Below, piece after piece: positions 51,754 to 62,326 of a stretch of DNA of 64,000 nucleotides. The stretch is taken from NCBI RefSeq assembly GCF_032118995.1, contig NC_092650.1:24810001-24874000 (forward strand), given 5' to 3'. Within the stretch, counting starts at the first letter, position 1, and each line of letters opens with the position of its first letter. The position numbers and the translations under genes were made by a program. Below the pieces are notes generated by a model that was not told the origin of the DNA, ran no database searches, and saw only the letters and a list, made by a program, of their open reading frames with translations. The DNA is from Asterias amurensis. Its lineage: Eukaryota; Echinodermata; Asteroidea; Forcipulatida; Asteriidae.

Positions 51754-54700
51754 CCAGCTCTTACATAGCGCAAATCACAAAAAATGATCATTGCGCTTTA
51801 CACACAAACAAAAAGCAAATAATTATAATACACTAGAATAAATAAGTTTTGAGGTTGCGTTTGAAAGCAGAAACTGTTGGAGAGGACCTTAGAGTAAGTG
51901 GTAATGTGTTCCAGAGAGTTGGCCCGAAAACACTGAACGATCCATCACCTATCCGCCTGCTACTCTTTGGAATGGAAAGCGAATAACGTCACGGCTCAAT
52001 CGCAGGCCTTCCCTAGATGGTACATGGGTGGCAATGCAGTCTTTCAGGTAGACAGGCGACAGATCGTTCAGAGCTTTGAAGATGTGGAGTAGTGTTTTGA
52101 ACTTGATCCTTTTGTCAATTGGCAGCCAGTATAGAGAGTTTAATAGAGGAGATACAGTGCCAACACACATCGGGGTATGTGTATATTGGTAAAACCAAAT
52201 ATAATAAAAAGCAATGTAGTTATGATGGATAATATGATGGATAATAATACGTGGCTGCAAACGAAACCACTTATACCGATTTCGGACTGGTCCTCTGGGA
52301 GTTTTAACTAAGGGAATCAATGTGTGGTGAAGAGGTTTTCAACTAGTGGTTTAAACAAAACAAGGTCTGGTTCTTGATAATTTTACCGAGACGAAGTCGA
52401 GGTATATTATCAAGAACCAGGCCTCGGCGGGTTTAAACAACTAGTTGAAAACCTCTTCAACACACTTTGATTCCCATTCATAAATACCTTTTTGGTCAAA
52501 AAACATCAACACTTATGGTCAAAAAGTAAAATAAATGCAAACAATTTTAATTTGTTAATGATTTCTTTCAACACAACACCCCTCCAGCTATGAAATGGTA
52601 AGGCCCAGTCAAGGCCCTTGGGTAAACAACTCCTTATAAGGGAATGCTGTGCGCGTCACGCGTATAGCGTGATGTGGCACAACTGTCTCGGCCGTTGCTC
52701 TCGACCAATAGGAATAAAGAAACTGTCTTATAAGCACAGGTGCAAATTCGCATGTCACGCCCATGTTTCATACTTTTTACTGGTCATAAACAAAGGTTAA
52801 TACAAACCCACGTGACACGCTCTCCACCAATAGGAAGAGCGAAACTGTCTGAGGTATTTATGAATGGTATTTAAATGATAGGGGTTAAACATTAAAGACA
52901 ATGGACACTATTGGTAATTGTCAAAGATCAGTCTTCTCTCTTGGTGTAGCTCAACATGTGCATAAAATAACAAACCTGTGAAAATTTGAGTTCAATCGAT
53001 GGTCAAAGTTGCGAGATATTATTGAAAGAAAAAACACCCTTGTCGCACCATGGTCACACTGAGTTGTGTGCTTTCAGATGCTTGAGTTCGAGACCTCAAA
53101 TTCTAAATCTGAGGTCTCGAAATCAAATTCGTGGAAAATTACTTCTTTCTCAAAAACTACGTCACTTCAGAGGGAGCTGTTTCTCACAATGTTTTATACT
53201 ATCAACCTCTTCCCATTACTCGTAATCAAGAAAGGTTTTATGATAATAATTAGTTTGAGTAATTACCAATAGTGTCCACTGCCTTTAAACAAAGAAATGT
53301 TGAGTGTTACACACCTGTCTTGGTAGCTGTGCATATTGGTCCAACTTCTTCTGAAGATCTTCTTGGAAAGAAGCGTCTGGGAAGATTTCTGTCACCAGAC
53401 CCCGGTCAAAAGCTTCTTGAGCCGTCAGCTTGCGTCCAAACAAAAGAACCTCATTGGCCTACATAACGGAAATGAGATTACCTTACAGATATGAGATAAC
53501 ATGAGATTTGACATATGTGCAAAATCCTGAAAGATGGGTTGCATGTCTTGGGGGCTTTGTATTTTTAATAATAGTATCAATATTGGAATCTTATCCCCCC
53601 AAAAAAAGGTGCCCGAGGCACTTGCAAAAAGAGCGAATTTTTAAGGAGACTTTTAAGGCAGGTTTCAAAGGTTTTTTTAATGAATTTTGAGACCGTTTTA
53701 TGTAGTACATTTTAACAGGCATGGTACAAGTACTAGGTCCAAGAAAAAAAGTAGGAACATTTCATTGCGTACAATAATGGCTGAATAAAATGTACACATG
53801 TTTGAAAGCTTTAGAAAACAGATTAATTAATGACAAATTTTCTCATTTTCCCAGTGCACTCCGCAACGACTACCAGAAACACAAGGGCAACTCCCTTCTC
53901 TTAGCCATAAGTGTAACCAGGTTCTTTTGGGCGCATGACACAACATACATGACCAATGGCTCTACATCCTGTCTCCTGGGCCCAATTTCATAGAGCTGCT
54001 TAAGCACAAAATTTTGCTTAAGCAAAAAATTCATTGCTTAGTAAAATCAGATTACCGGCCAAGACTCCACTCAATTGTTATGCTAAGTAAACAACAGCTA
54101 AATACTAGTCATAAGCAATGTATATGGCATGAAATTTTGGCCAGTAACATGTGTAAAATAAGCGAGCTATTTTCGTGCTTAAGCAAATTTTTTGCTTAAG
54201 CAGCTCTATGAAGTTGGCCCCTGGAACAGAAATCTAGAGGATTGCTTACAGAACATGGACTATGGGGCAGCATGCTTCCGAGCAACAGTAATTTAGTTTA
54301 CTCTTGTTACCCCTGACCCGCATGATTTGTCATTGTTTTCTATCCCTTCTGGTTGTCGTTCCCATTTGGTTTTGTTTTCCTCCTGCATGCTCCGCCCTAA
54401 GCCGCCCTCTTATTGTGTTTATTTTTTGCTTTTGTATTCTTTTTCAAGTAATTTCTTTAAGTGAATTTTATTTAATTTAATCTTATTCTTTTATTTAATT
54501 CTGTATTTATTGTCCTTATTTCTTGTTTTAAAATTGTTTTTCCGTTAATGTTCTGTCTTGTGCTTGTGTAACTTGATTGTTGTACCTTGTATTGGTCGAA
54601 TAAATAATAATAATAATAATAATGTCTTTCTTCCCTCTCAATGAAATCAAAAGACTATAAGGCTATGGCAGGGTGATCAATGAAAAATCCTTAAACCAGA

Positions 54701-57700
54701 AAACAAAATTCTGAGGAATGACATTCAACAAGTAAGGATGGTCCCCGAGTAGGATGTATATTTCATACCTTGGCTTGTCCCATTATCTTGGGAAAGATAT
54801 AGGAGGAGCACCCCTCTGGTGACTGGCCTAAAGATGCAAACGGCGTATGGAATGTTGCCTGTAAGACAAAAGATAAACAAATAAAAAACCAAAACATTTT
54901 AACCAAGTGTTGGGATTTTTTCATGATAAAAAATACAGGGCAAAAGAAAAACAAATAAACAATCAAAACATTTTAACCAAGTATTGGGATTTTTTTCATG
55001 ATCAAAAATACAGGACAAGAATATTAACATCAAATAATAATACCAGTATGGGAGGCTTATCATCCTTATTTGCAGGAGGTTGAACAATAAATAATAACGA
55101 AAGCTAGTTTTTATATTATAAAGCCCATTTAAGAATAGCAATATCTATGCGATGTATATTTGGTTTGCGATAACACCATGTGTGTATCTACTTGCAAGGT
55201 AGAGTTGTTCTTAGAGAACTGTCTTGCTTTATTCTACTGCCGCGGAGTAAATAATCGGAGGTTCGGGAGACTTCTCAGATATGAAAAGAACTGTCCTGCT
55301 TTTTAACTATTACCAGGGCGGATGGTATAGAAAATAAGACTGGACTACTACTTTAGCTTATAGGATTGTAATTAACTGTACTAAGCTGAGTCAGTTCTGA
55401 TCTGAATTGGTCTCAACATTTCTAGTCATCGTCAGGAGACCATATCAATGCGCTTTACATTAGTGACCTGGTCACTGCGCTTTACATTAGTGACCTGGTC
55501 ATTGGGCCTGTAATCTTTCTCAGCTCCCTGGGGAGTATCAGCCCGAGCTGCCGAGGTGCTCCAGTGGCTTCCATGCACAATACCAACAGGTACCCATTTA
55601 TACCCCTGGGTGGAGAGAAGCAGTTATAGTAAAGTATCTTGCTCAAGGACACAAGTGTTATGACCGGGATTCAAACCCACATCCCGTTGACCAAACCACT
55701 AGAACTTTAATTTGATGCTCTTAAAGGAACACGTTGCCTTGGATCGGTCGAGTTGGTCACTGAAAAGCGTTTGTAACCGTTTGTTATAAAATGCATATAG
55801 GTAGAAAGATGTTGTAAAAGTAGAATACAATGATCCACACAAACATGCCTCGAAATTGCGTGGTTTTCCTTTTGCATCGTTGACTAACACGGTCGGCCAT
55901 TTATGGGAGTCAAATTTTTGACTCCCATAAATGGCCGACCGTGTTAGTTCGCAAAGTAAAAGGAAAACCACGCAATTTCGAGGCAAATTTGTATGGATCA
56001 TTGTATTCTACTTTTAAAACATCTTTCCAACCATATGCTTTTTATAATAAACGGTTACAAACGCTTTCTATAGACCAACTCGTCCGATCCAAGGCAACGT
56101 GTTCCTTTAACAACTTGACCATGGCACCCTACGGTTAGACTTTGTTTGGAAGAGCGTACTCCTGCCATTTCTCCATCATTTGAACCCTTACCCTGTCTGA
56201 AGCGAAGACGATGTCACATAACCCAAGGGTTGTTACTGGTATGCCTACTGCGGGTCCGTTAACAGCAGCTAGGAGTGGTTTGGGGAAGTCAATAAAGGCA
56301 GCTACAAACCTTCTGCAAAGCAAAACAGGAAATGTATTCCTTATTTTCAAAAGGTGGAGTTACATTGTTAGGATTGTGGCTCAGTGCTCACAATAAAAAG
56401 ATAAAAGTAAAGCAGGGGATTTTAAAGGCACTGGACAGTATTGGCTTACTCAAAATAATTTTTAGCATAAAAACTACTTGGTAACGAGCAATGGAGAGCT
56501 GTTGGTAGCGTAAAAACATTGTGAGAAATGGCTCCCTCTTAAAGGGAAGGTACGTATTTGGTCAGGTTATTGTCAAAGACCAGTCTTCTCACTTGGTGTA
56601 TACCATCATAACCATAAAATAACAAGCCTGTGAAAATTTGGGCTCAATTAGTCATCGAAGTTGCGAGGAAATGATGAAAGAAAAAACACCCTTGTTGGAC
56701 GAATTTGTGTGCTTTCAGCTAAGAATGTAAGACTTCTAGCTAGAAGTCTTTTATTATTTTAGTGAGAAATTACCTCTTTCTTAAAAACTAAGTTACTTCA
56801 GAGGGAGTCATTTCCCACAATGTTTTATACTATCAACAGCTCTCCAATGCTCGTTACCAAGTCAGTTTTTAAGTTAATTTTTATTTTGAGTAACTACCAA
56901 ACGTGTACCTTCCCTTTAAGTACGCAGTTTTTGAGAAAGTGGTAATTTCTCACTCAAATATTAAAAGACTTCAGGCCTGTAGCATATAGGATACATCAAG
57001 TGAGATTACTGGTCTTTGACAATTAACAAACATGAGTCTTTGATGTCACAGGCTCACATCATCACCACCTCCCCGACCGACCTCTCTTCAACCCCCCACC
57101 CTACCTCTAAAATCAAACTTACTCTAGAAGCACTGCTCCCTCCTTTGCTGCCTGCACCTTTGTTTCTGGAGTGACGGTCATGAAATTATTGAGGTCGTTG
57201 CCGGCAGAGTAAAAGTCTCCAGCACCTACCAAAGAAATAATCCACTGTTTATATCTCATATCTGAATGAATAACTAGACATGTGAATGTGGAAATTAATG
57301 TTTTATTGATTGATTGATTGATTAGTTACAAAACCATTGCTTCGACGGATGAGTGTTAAGCAAAGTGTTCTGCAAAAAAGACAATATGGGGTGTGATGGC
57401 CGAGTGGATAAGAGCACCAAACTCAAGCTCTGATGCTTAACTATAACTGCTTCTCTCCACCCAGGGGTAAATGGGTACCTGTGAGGGCAGAGATGGTTCT
57501 TGTGATTGGTTTAGCCGAGTATCGCATATAATTGTCGCACAGGCTGTATACTCCCCAGGGAGTTGAGATGGTAAAGGAAATGATTTAAGGCCCAGTGACC
57601 CGGGGTAATAATGTCGGAAGCGCTTTGAGATGCCCTGAGGTGTAAAACGCGCTATAAAAAACTGGTTATTATTATTATTATTAATATTCTAGACTTACAA

Positions 57701-60191
57701 ATATCGTACATGTACCATTGCTGTGAATGGTACCCCACCCTTTTCTTGCTAAGCAAACGCTAAGCAGAATTTTCTGCTAAACAGCTTCATGAAATTGAGT
57801 CCTAATTCTTTGCTTTTGTTAAGAAGAGCCATGAAATTGGGCCCTGGCCTTGAGTGCAATACCCTTGACTGATTAGCAAGACACAGTTTGAAGGCTTACC
57901 AGTGAGAACAGCTAGTACAACATTAGCATCTGCTCCTGCTGATTCCAAAGCTTTTATGATTTCTTCATACGTCTGAAAACATTTGTAAAGAGTAGATGTT
58001 AGTTTTAAGAAATGGTTTATGCATGAATCTTTTCACAGAGTAACCAAACCATTTATTCAAGCTAATTACAGCATCATTAACTTCACCACATTCTGACCTA
58101 CTTTTCCTGACTTGCTAAAATTTATAAACATCAAACCTAATTCAGCCTTGAAAGGTTAGGCTGAAAAAAGGCCATCGGATGTGAATTGGGTCACTTGGGT
58201 CTGTGCTGTTGAACTGGTATTCTGGTCAGCGCACAACTAGTTATAGAGAACTCCATGATATTAGCACCTCTTCATGTGATGTTTGTGGTGTGCATTCCTA
58301 TGAGTAACATATCAATATAATATCAATATTATCGAATACTAACCTCTCTGTTGATTGCATTCTTCTTCTTCGGTCTGTTCATCATGATTTTACACACGCC
58401 CTTTTCCACGGTAACGACGAGGTTTTCATACGCACTAGGCGTGGCATTTGACTGTTCAGCAGCAGCTGCTGCCGAGGCTTTTGAATCCTTAGCTACCAAA
58501 TCGTTGACCATATCAACGTACTTCTGTTTTGCATCATCCTGTGAGTCAAATGAAAGAAGTGATGAGATTGTTAAGTTTTGTTGCTAACCCCCAACAAATA
58601 ATTTAGTTCCATTTTGAATTGTCAACTACCAGGCTGCACTGAGCAAAAGTTACTGGACGTTTCTGACCTCCAGCAAATCATTAATTGGTCAGACAGTAGG
58701 AGGGTTGACTGTGTATTGTGTAGTATGCATTGACGGCATCATATCATAAAGTCAGTTGGTATAGTTTATATGTATTATTTAAAACCACAGTGGGCGATAT
58801 TGAATGGTCAAACAGTAGAAGGGTTGACTGTGTATTGTGTAGTGGTATTTACCACATAATGAAAATTTGTAGATTGGCATAGTTTATCAACTATTAAAAA
58901 CTAAATTGGATGAGATTGACTGGTCAGACAGTAGGAGGGTCGACTGTGTACTTTGTAGATGCATTCACCATAGACCTTTTCGCAAATACCATTGCGCAAG
59001 TGCAAACTGTTGAGTGTGGTGCATTGTAGAATAGCTATGGATCAAATTTTGATCATCAGCTAAACCACAATGCACCTAATTCCAAGGTTTACGCGCGCGC
59101 CCGAGTCTGGCCCAAGTATTTGCGAAAAGGTCTATGAAGGTTTGCATAGTTTGCCCATCTCTCAAAACCACAGTGACTATGTCGAGTGGTCAAACAGTAG
59201 GGGGGTTGACTGTGTACTTTGATTGGGGATACTGCAAGCTGGCATAGTTTGCTATCATCAAGTCTTCAATCTGTATGTAATTTCTCTCAAAACGTCAAAT
59301 CATACTTCACCTGAGTGATATTGCCTAACTCGTTCCATGCACTCCACTTGGCTTTGCCGACAAAGTCAAAGGCGCCTGGCTTGGGGGCATTGCACTTTCC
59401 CACTGTACTCTGTGCAAAGCAAAACACCGAAATAATCCACGTTATCAATGATAATAATAAATAACAATGAATCATTCTTGCTAAACACAGACAAATCTTG
59501 CTTAGCAGAAACTGGGTACCAACCAAAATTCCATAAAGTTAACATTGTTGCGACTGCTGCCCACCAAATTTGCTAAGCAGCATTTTCTGCTTAACAGCTT
59601 TATGAAGTCGCCTTGGTAGAACCCTTATTCACGCTATGTACATTATACACATTTCTGCAGCTTATTACCTGTTTAAGGAGTGCATACATCCTCAATTTTA
59701 CCTCATTACAGGGGTACTCTGACAGGATTCGAACCAACAACCTTGTGAATGCAAATCCTGCAGTAATGCAGTCTAACCACTTGACCAAGGTGACAACAAT
59801 GCCATACATAAACTTCAGCGAATGATTTCCCGTGTCTAACCGAACAAAATGCTACACAAAATGTATCAGTTTTGCTACTCAAAAATCAGGATTTGCTACT
59901 TAAATTAGCATTCAGTGTGCACAAAACATGTTCAGTCTAAATATTTTGCTTTGCAAAATTGCTTGCCAAAACTGCCCCCTACACATTGCCGCCTTTTATT
60001 ACCTGTTTAAAGAGTGCATACATCTTCAATTTGACCTCATTACCGGGGTCCTCCGAGAGTGTACCCACTCTGTCCTTAGCGGATGTAAAGTCTGCGTCAG
60101 ACACGCCCATCACTGCTCCTCTATGAAGGCACTGTCTCGGCACCAGGGATATCCGATTTAGGCTCCCAAGTCTGATGAGTAAAGAAAGCAT
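51265..60191 (-). CDS. ECI2: Enoyl-CoA delta isomerase 2 (ACBP plus isomerase domains), complete nine-exon model
   Basis: Exons are 60003-60191, 59311-59409, 58344-58538, 57900-57972, 57123-57225, 56192-56312, 54769-54858, 53315-53458 and 51265-51420. All are GT-AG and they sum to 1170 nt, giving 389 residues, close to vertebrate ECI2. An Arg-rich leader (residues 1-27) precedes an acyl-CoA-binding domain ([11 protein letters not shown] to KWSAWNELG). A linker leads to the crotonase-fold isomerase: [28 protein letters not shown] (oxyanion hole), [13 protein letters not shown], and [15 protein letters not shown] with the expected catalytic Glu. The C-terminus is SKL, a PTS1 peroxisomal signal. 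The enzyme moves cis or trans double bonds at C3 to trans-C2 so unsaturated acyl-CoAs can enter beta-oxidation. The start is uncertain: 'tttctttactcatcag' just after the first ATG resembles an acceptor, and an inner Met (MGVSDADF) could begin a peroxisomal form. Confidence 0.93.
51450..51712 (+). mobile_element. tRNA-derived SINE, family A
   Basis: A body fragment ('gtactgagtatacagtgct') precedes a head with 'ggcaatctcggtggtctagt' and a decayed B-box ('gtgttcaagtcccacccg'). It overlaps the acceptor side of the ECI2 last intron. Confidence 0.7.
51718..52150 (-). mobile_element. LINE 3' end (reverse transcriptase fragment)
   Basis: The minus strand encodes [20 protein letters not shown] and [14 protein letters not shown]. 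After a frame change [18 protein letters not shown] and [10 protein letters not shown] then a stop follow, the C-terminus of a CR1/L2/Jockey-like reverse transcriptase. A (TAA)n run ends it at 51718-51751. A small piece of SINE A body ('cagtgccaacacacatcgg') sits at its 5' edge (52150-52210). It lies in the last ECI2 intron. Confidence 0.8.
52310..52468. mobile_element. Hairpin MITE with 'ggcctggttctt' arms, full form
   Basis: Outer arms 'gaagaggttttcaactagt' and 'actagttgaaaacctcttc' and inner arms 'ggtctggttcttgataat' and 'attatcaagaaccaggcc' flank an 'accgagacgaagtcgaggt' loop. The truncated copy is at 6415-6525. Confidence 0.8.
52892..53288. mobile_element. T2-like MITE, family 1 full-length copy
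   Basis: It starts ttaaagacaatggacac and ends gtccactgcctttaa. It shares the rare 'cgcaccatggtcacac' word with 6243-6411. It lies directly beside the eighth ECI2 exon. Confidence 0.85.
53977..54233. mobile_element. Palindromic MITE, 'gctaagca' family
   Basis: It starts 'gggcccaatttcatagagct' and ends 'agctctatgaagttggccc', with the inner words 'cttaagcacaaaattttgct' and 'gtgcttaagcaaattttttg' inverted. It lies in an ECI2 intron. A (TAA)n run is at about 54600-54623. Confidence 0.8.
55434..55712 (-). mobile_element. tRNA-derived SINE, family B
   Basis: On the minus strand the head ('agtggtttggtcaacggg', 'gatgtgggtttgaatcccgg') leads to 'ccttgagcaagatacttta', 'actgcttctctccaccca' and 'tactccccagggagctgag'. 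A 28-base piece is duplicated near the end ('gcgctttacattagtgacc' twice). It lies in an ECI2 intron. Confidence 0.8.
55723..56108. mobile_element. T2-like palindromic MITE, 'AACACGTTGCCTTGG' family, intact
   Basis: The ends are ttaaaggaacacgttgcc and 'ggcaacgtgttcctttaa'. The whole 385 bases form a near-palindrome centred near 55917 ('gagtcaaatttttgactc'). It is the best-preserved member; the damaged one is at 38401. It lies in an ECI2 intron. Confidence 0.88.
56422..57047. mobile_element. T2-like MITE interrupted by another at a TTAA
   Basis: The outer copy starts ttaaaggcactggacag. It is interrupted after 'ggctccctc' and resumes 'gtacgcagtttttgagaaag'. It fades out near 57047. It lies in an ECI2 intron. 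Confidence 0.8.
56539..56919. mobile_element. Nested T2-like MITE, 'GGGAAGGTACG' family, with TTAA on both sides
   Basis: The ends are ttaaagggaaggtacg and 'cgtgtaccttccctttaa'. Flanking outer-element sequence joins cleanly across a single TTAA, which directly shows a TTAA target duplication. Confidence 0.88.
57385..57690 (+). mobile_element. tRNA-derived SINE, family B, with LINE-like tail
   Basis: The head 'gtgatggccgagtggataag' lacks the B-box part. The body has 'actgcttctctccaccca', 'ggggtaaatgggtacctg' and 'tactccccagggagttgag'. The tail is 'gaagcgctttgaga', then 'aacgcgctataaaaaactgg', then (TTA)n. It lies in an ECI2 intron. Confidence 0.8.
58680..59230. repeat. Tandem repeat, unit about 115 bp, four copies in an ECI2 intron
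   Basis: The word 'tggtcagacagtaggagggt', followed by 'gactgtgta', recurs near 58686, 58803, 58919 and 59186, each time with 'ggcatagttt' and 'aaaaccaca' in between. The third spacing is enlarged by an inserted MITE. Confidence 0.8.
58972..59134. mobile_element. MITE inserted in the tandem repeat (TA target)
   Basis: The inverted ends 'gaccttttcgcaaatac' and 'gtatttgcgaaaaggtc' are exact. Compared with the neighbouring tandem units, the flanks rejoin over one TA, suggesting a TA target duplication of the Tc1/mariner type. Confidence 0.75.
59651..59726 (-). pseudogene. Partial duplicate of the ECI2 first ACBP exon
   Basis: About 54 bases ('ttattacctgtttaaggag' and onward on the plus strand) match the end of exon 60003-60191 and its donor, with about four differences. 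The minus frame reads [14 protein letters not shown] then gtaata, against [14 protein letters not shown] in the real exon. It has no acceptor of its own: its 5' side runs straight into a tRNA-like sequence. Confidence 0.8.
59720..59800 (-). mobile_element. tRNA-like SINE head fused to the duplicated exon
   Basis: The minus strand has A-box-like 'ccttggtcaagtggttagac' and B-box 'ggttcgaatcctg' at tRNA spacing, then runs directly into 'tcagagtacccctgtaatga' of the exon copy. Confidence 0.65.
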
Positions 60192-61124
60192 AGAGAATGG
60201 TTCAGGACATTTCCATAAGAACTACAGTTCTGTTTGCTTCTTTTTTGAAAGGGCAAGGGCACCAAGACATTTTCTCCTTGGTAAAGGGTACCCTATCCCT
60301 ATGAGGAAATTTCTACTGGAGCATTACAAGGGCACCAAGGCAATGACCACTGTCACGATGATAAAATAAAGCATTGAGAATGGTTTCAGGACATTTCCAT
60401 AGGTTCCGTCTACTACTGCAGCTACAGCTACGGCTACAACTGTTGCTAAAGGGTGGTGCTAAGGACGTCCTATACTACAATGCATGAAGACGAAGTGCTC
60501 AAGCTGTAGCCTTAGCCGCCAATTCAGACACCGTTTAACATTACATTGGCCGCACATATCAAGAATCTTGCTGAAATGATTTCCATTTAATACTTGATTC
60601 AGAGATGGGGAGGTACCTGCTGTCATTTGGCCTATCATGGATGGTTTAGTTTCCACATTCTTGATGAAATTACCCATATAACAATTTTCTCACCAAGTAA
60701 AAAAGGTATTCAGCTGAAACTTTTACAGGCAACTTAGGCCTCCATGTTACTTTTTATTAATGATAATTTGGCCTATAATTCAGCATTACATTGACAATAA
60801 CCAATATGTTACCTTACCTTTTCTGCATTGATTTGTAATAACCATGAATACACAAGTGAGCTAACTATCAGTGTACTGATACAACGACTACAGCTATTGT
60901 AGACTTTCCTTTGTTATCAGTCTGTCTGTAATACTTGAACAATGGTTTTGCCCTTTGCTCTCCATGGTATCAAAGGGGTACCTCATTTGATTTGAGGTAA
61001 ATGCTAGACTTGTCTAAGGCTTTTTACAAAAGCACGCCCCTCTTACATAATAAGCCTTTTCACACTACCCTATTCACTGGGGCTTCTCCTAGGGGATTGC
61101 GGACGCCCTTTTCACGGATAACTT
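60192..61124. other. Upstream flank of ECI2, no certain exon
   Basis: Minus-strand 'gcagaaaaggtaaggtaac' near 60822 could be a donor of a 5' leader exon, but its phase would not match a coding join to exon 60003-60191. Nothing else is recognisable. Confidence 0.35.
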
Positions 61125-61247
61125 TCCGTATGGCGCCACCACTTTTTCACTCATTTTTACAAAAAGGGATATATCAATCAGGTAAATTAGATACTATATT
61201 ATTTTATTTCGAATGAAAAAGTGGTGGCGCCATACGGAAACTTTTCC
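61125..61247. mobile_element. MITE with 'ccgtatggcgccaccac' ends
   Basis: Ends 'tttccgtatggcgccaccac' and 'gtggtggcgccatacggaaa' are exact inverted copies around an AT-rich centre. A second copy is at 62976-63092 and a relative at 63166-63320. A diverged 'gctaagca'-type palindrome follows at 61285-61490. Confidence 0.85.
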
Positions 61248-61490
61248 CTTTTCACATTATGATCGATTTACCCTTGGTCTGCCCAAATTCATGGCTCTGC
61301 TTACCGCCGAATTCTGCGCTTACGATCACGATTCCCCGCTTATCTGCAAGCGCTGAATTTCTGCTCTAGCCTTAGAATGCCTATTAACGTGGAGTACGCA
61401 AGCGCAGAAGTCTAAAACTGCCGTTAACTTGTGAAATATGCTTGCCGTAAGCACACATAATTCGCAAGCAGAGCCATGAAATTGGGCCCT

Positions 61491-62293
61491 TATATATACT
61501 TTTAATAAGAAACAACAGAATATGGGATTATAATTATTGTCAATGAAATCATATTTTTAGGATGAAAAAAGGCAATTTAGTCGAGTGATCGAAAACCTCC
61601 GAAGTTGAATAAATACTTTTCTTTTTGCATGTTTTGGATAAATTTACCTGCTGAAAACCTGAATATTATAATTTATATAGCGTGTAATAAAATTTGGCTC
61701 CTGGACCAGGTACAAAAAATTGTGCACTTCAAATCAAACTTCAATATAGACAACTTTACATATTTTTTTTTTTTTTATAAAGCCGGGCATCATAATAATA
61801 TTCATATTTATTGTTAATGTTGATTTAAAAAATTAAATTATAACTTATAATATATTTTTTATAAGATCAGATGATATTATAAAATAAATATAATATTGCA
61901 AATTAAACAACCAACCCGTACAAACTTGGTCTTATAAGACCACAAAGGATTTATGGAACGGATTTAATTATTTATATTAGTCAGAAAACTGGCAGATAAT
62001 ATTACACAAACCATACAAACCTAAAGATTTTCGGCATAAATCGACACACAGCCATCATTTAATTGATACCACGATAGGGTCTCACTCAGAAGTTCGTATA
62101 AAATGCTTCTTGCATGCTAAAGATTTTACTCAGGACCGCCTTGCGATGACGTCATATTCGGGTACCCATATTTATTTACATTTGTGTGTCATTGGTACAC
62201 GTCTGGGTTTAATTGCATAAACGGCAAGTGTTCCTCTACTGCATGGGTTCTAGCTCTAGCTTTGTACTCCAACAACTAACTGTAAAGATAATT
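61491..62293. other. AT-rich intergenic stretch
   Basis: No exon or repeat family is recognised. It would be the shared promoter side of the possible divergent gene starting at 62294. Confidence 0.45.
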
Positions 62294-62326
62294 ATGGCGG
62301 ACTCGGACAGTAGCGAAAACTTTGAG
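62294..62326 (+). CDS. Possible first coding exon of an unknown gene (partial)
   Basis: An ATG in good context ('attatggcg') begins MADSDSSENFE and is followed at once by a consensus-like donor (GAG then gtgagc). A CpG-richer stretch follows at 62500-62640. The acidic N-terminus resembles many cytoplasmic or nuclear proteins, but I cannot name it and no second exon is visible in the window. It would be transcribed away from ECI2. Confidence 0.35.

Noticed and set aside
59600..59809. A second ACBP-containing gene or a functional alternative ECI2 exon
   Set aside because: Only the 3' part of the exon is present and its 5' side is a tRNA-like sequence without an acceptor; kept as a pseudo-exon.
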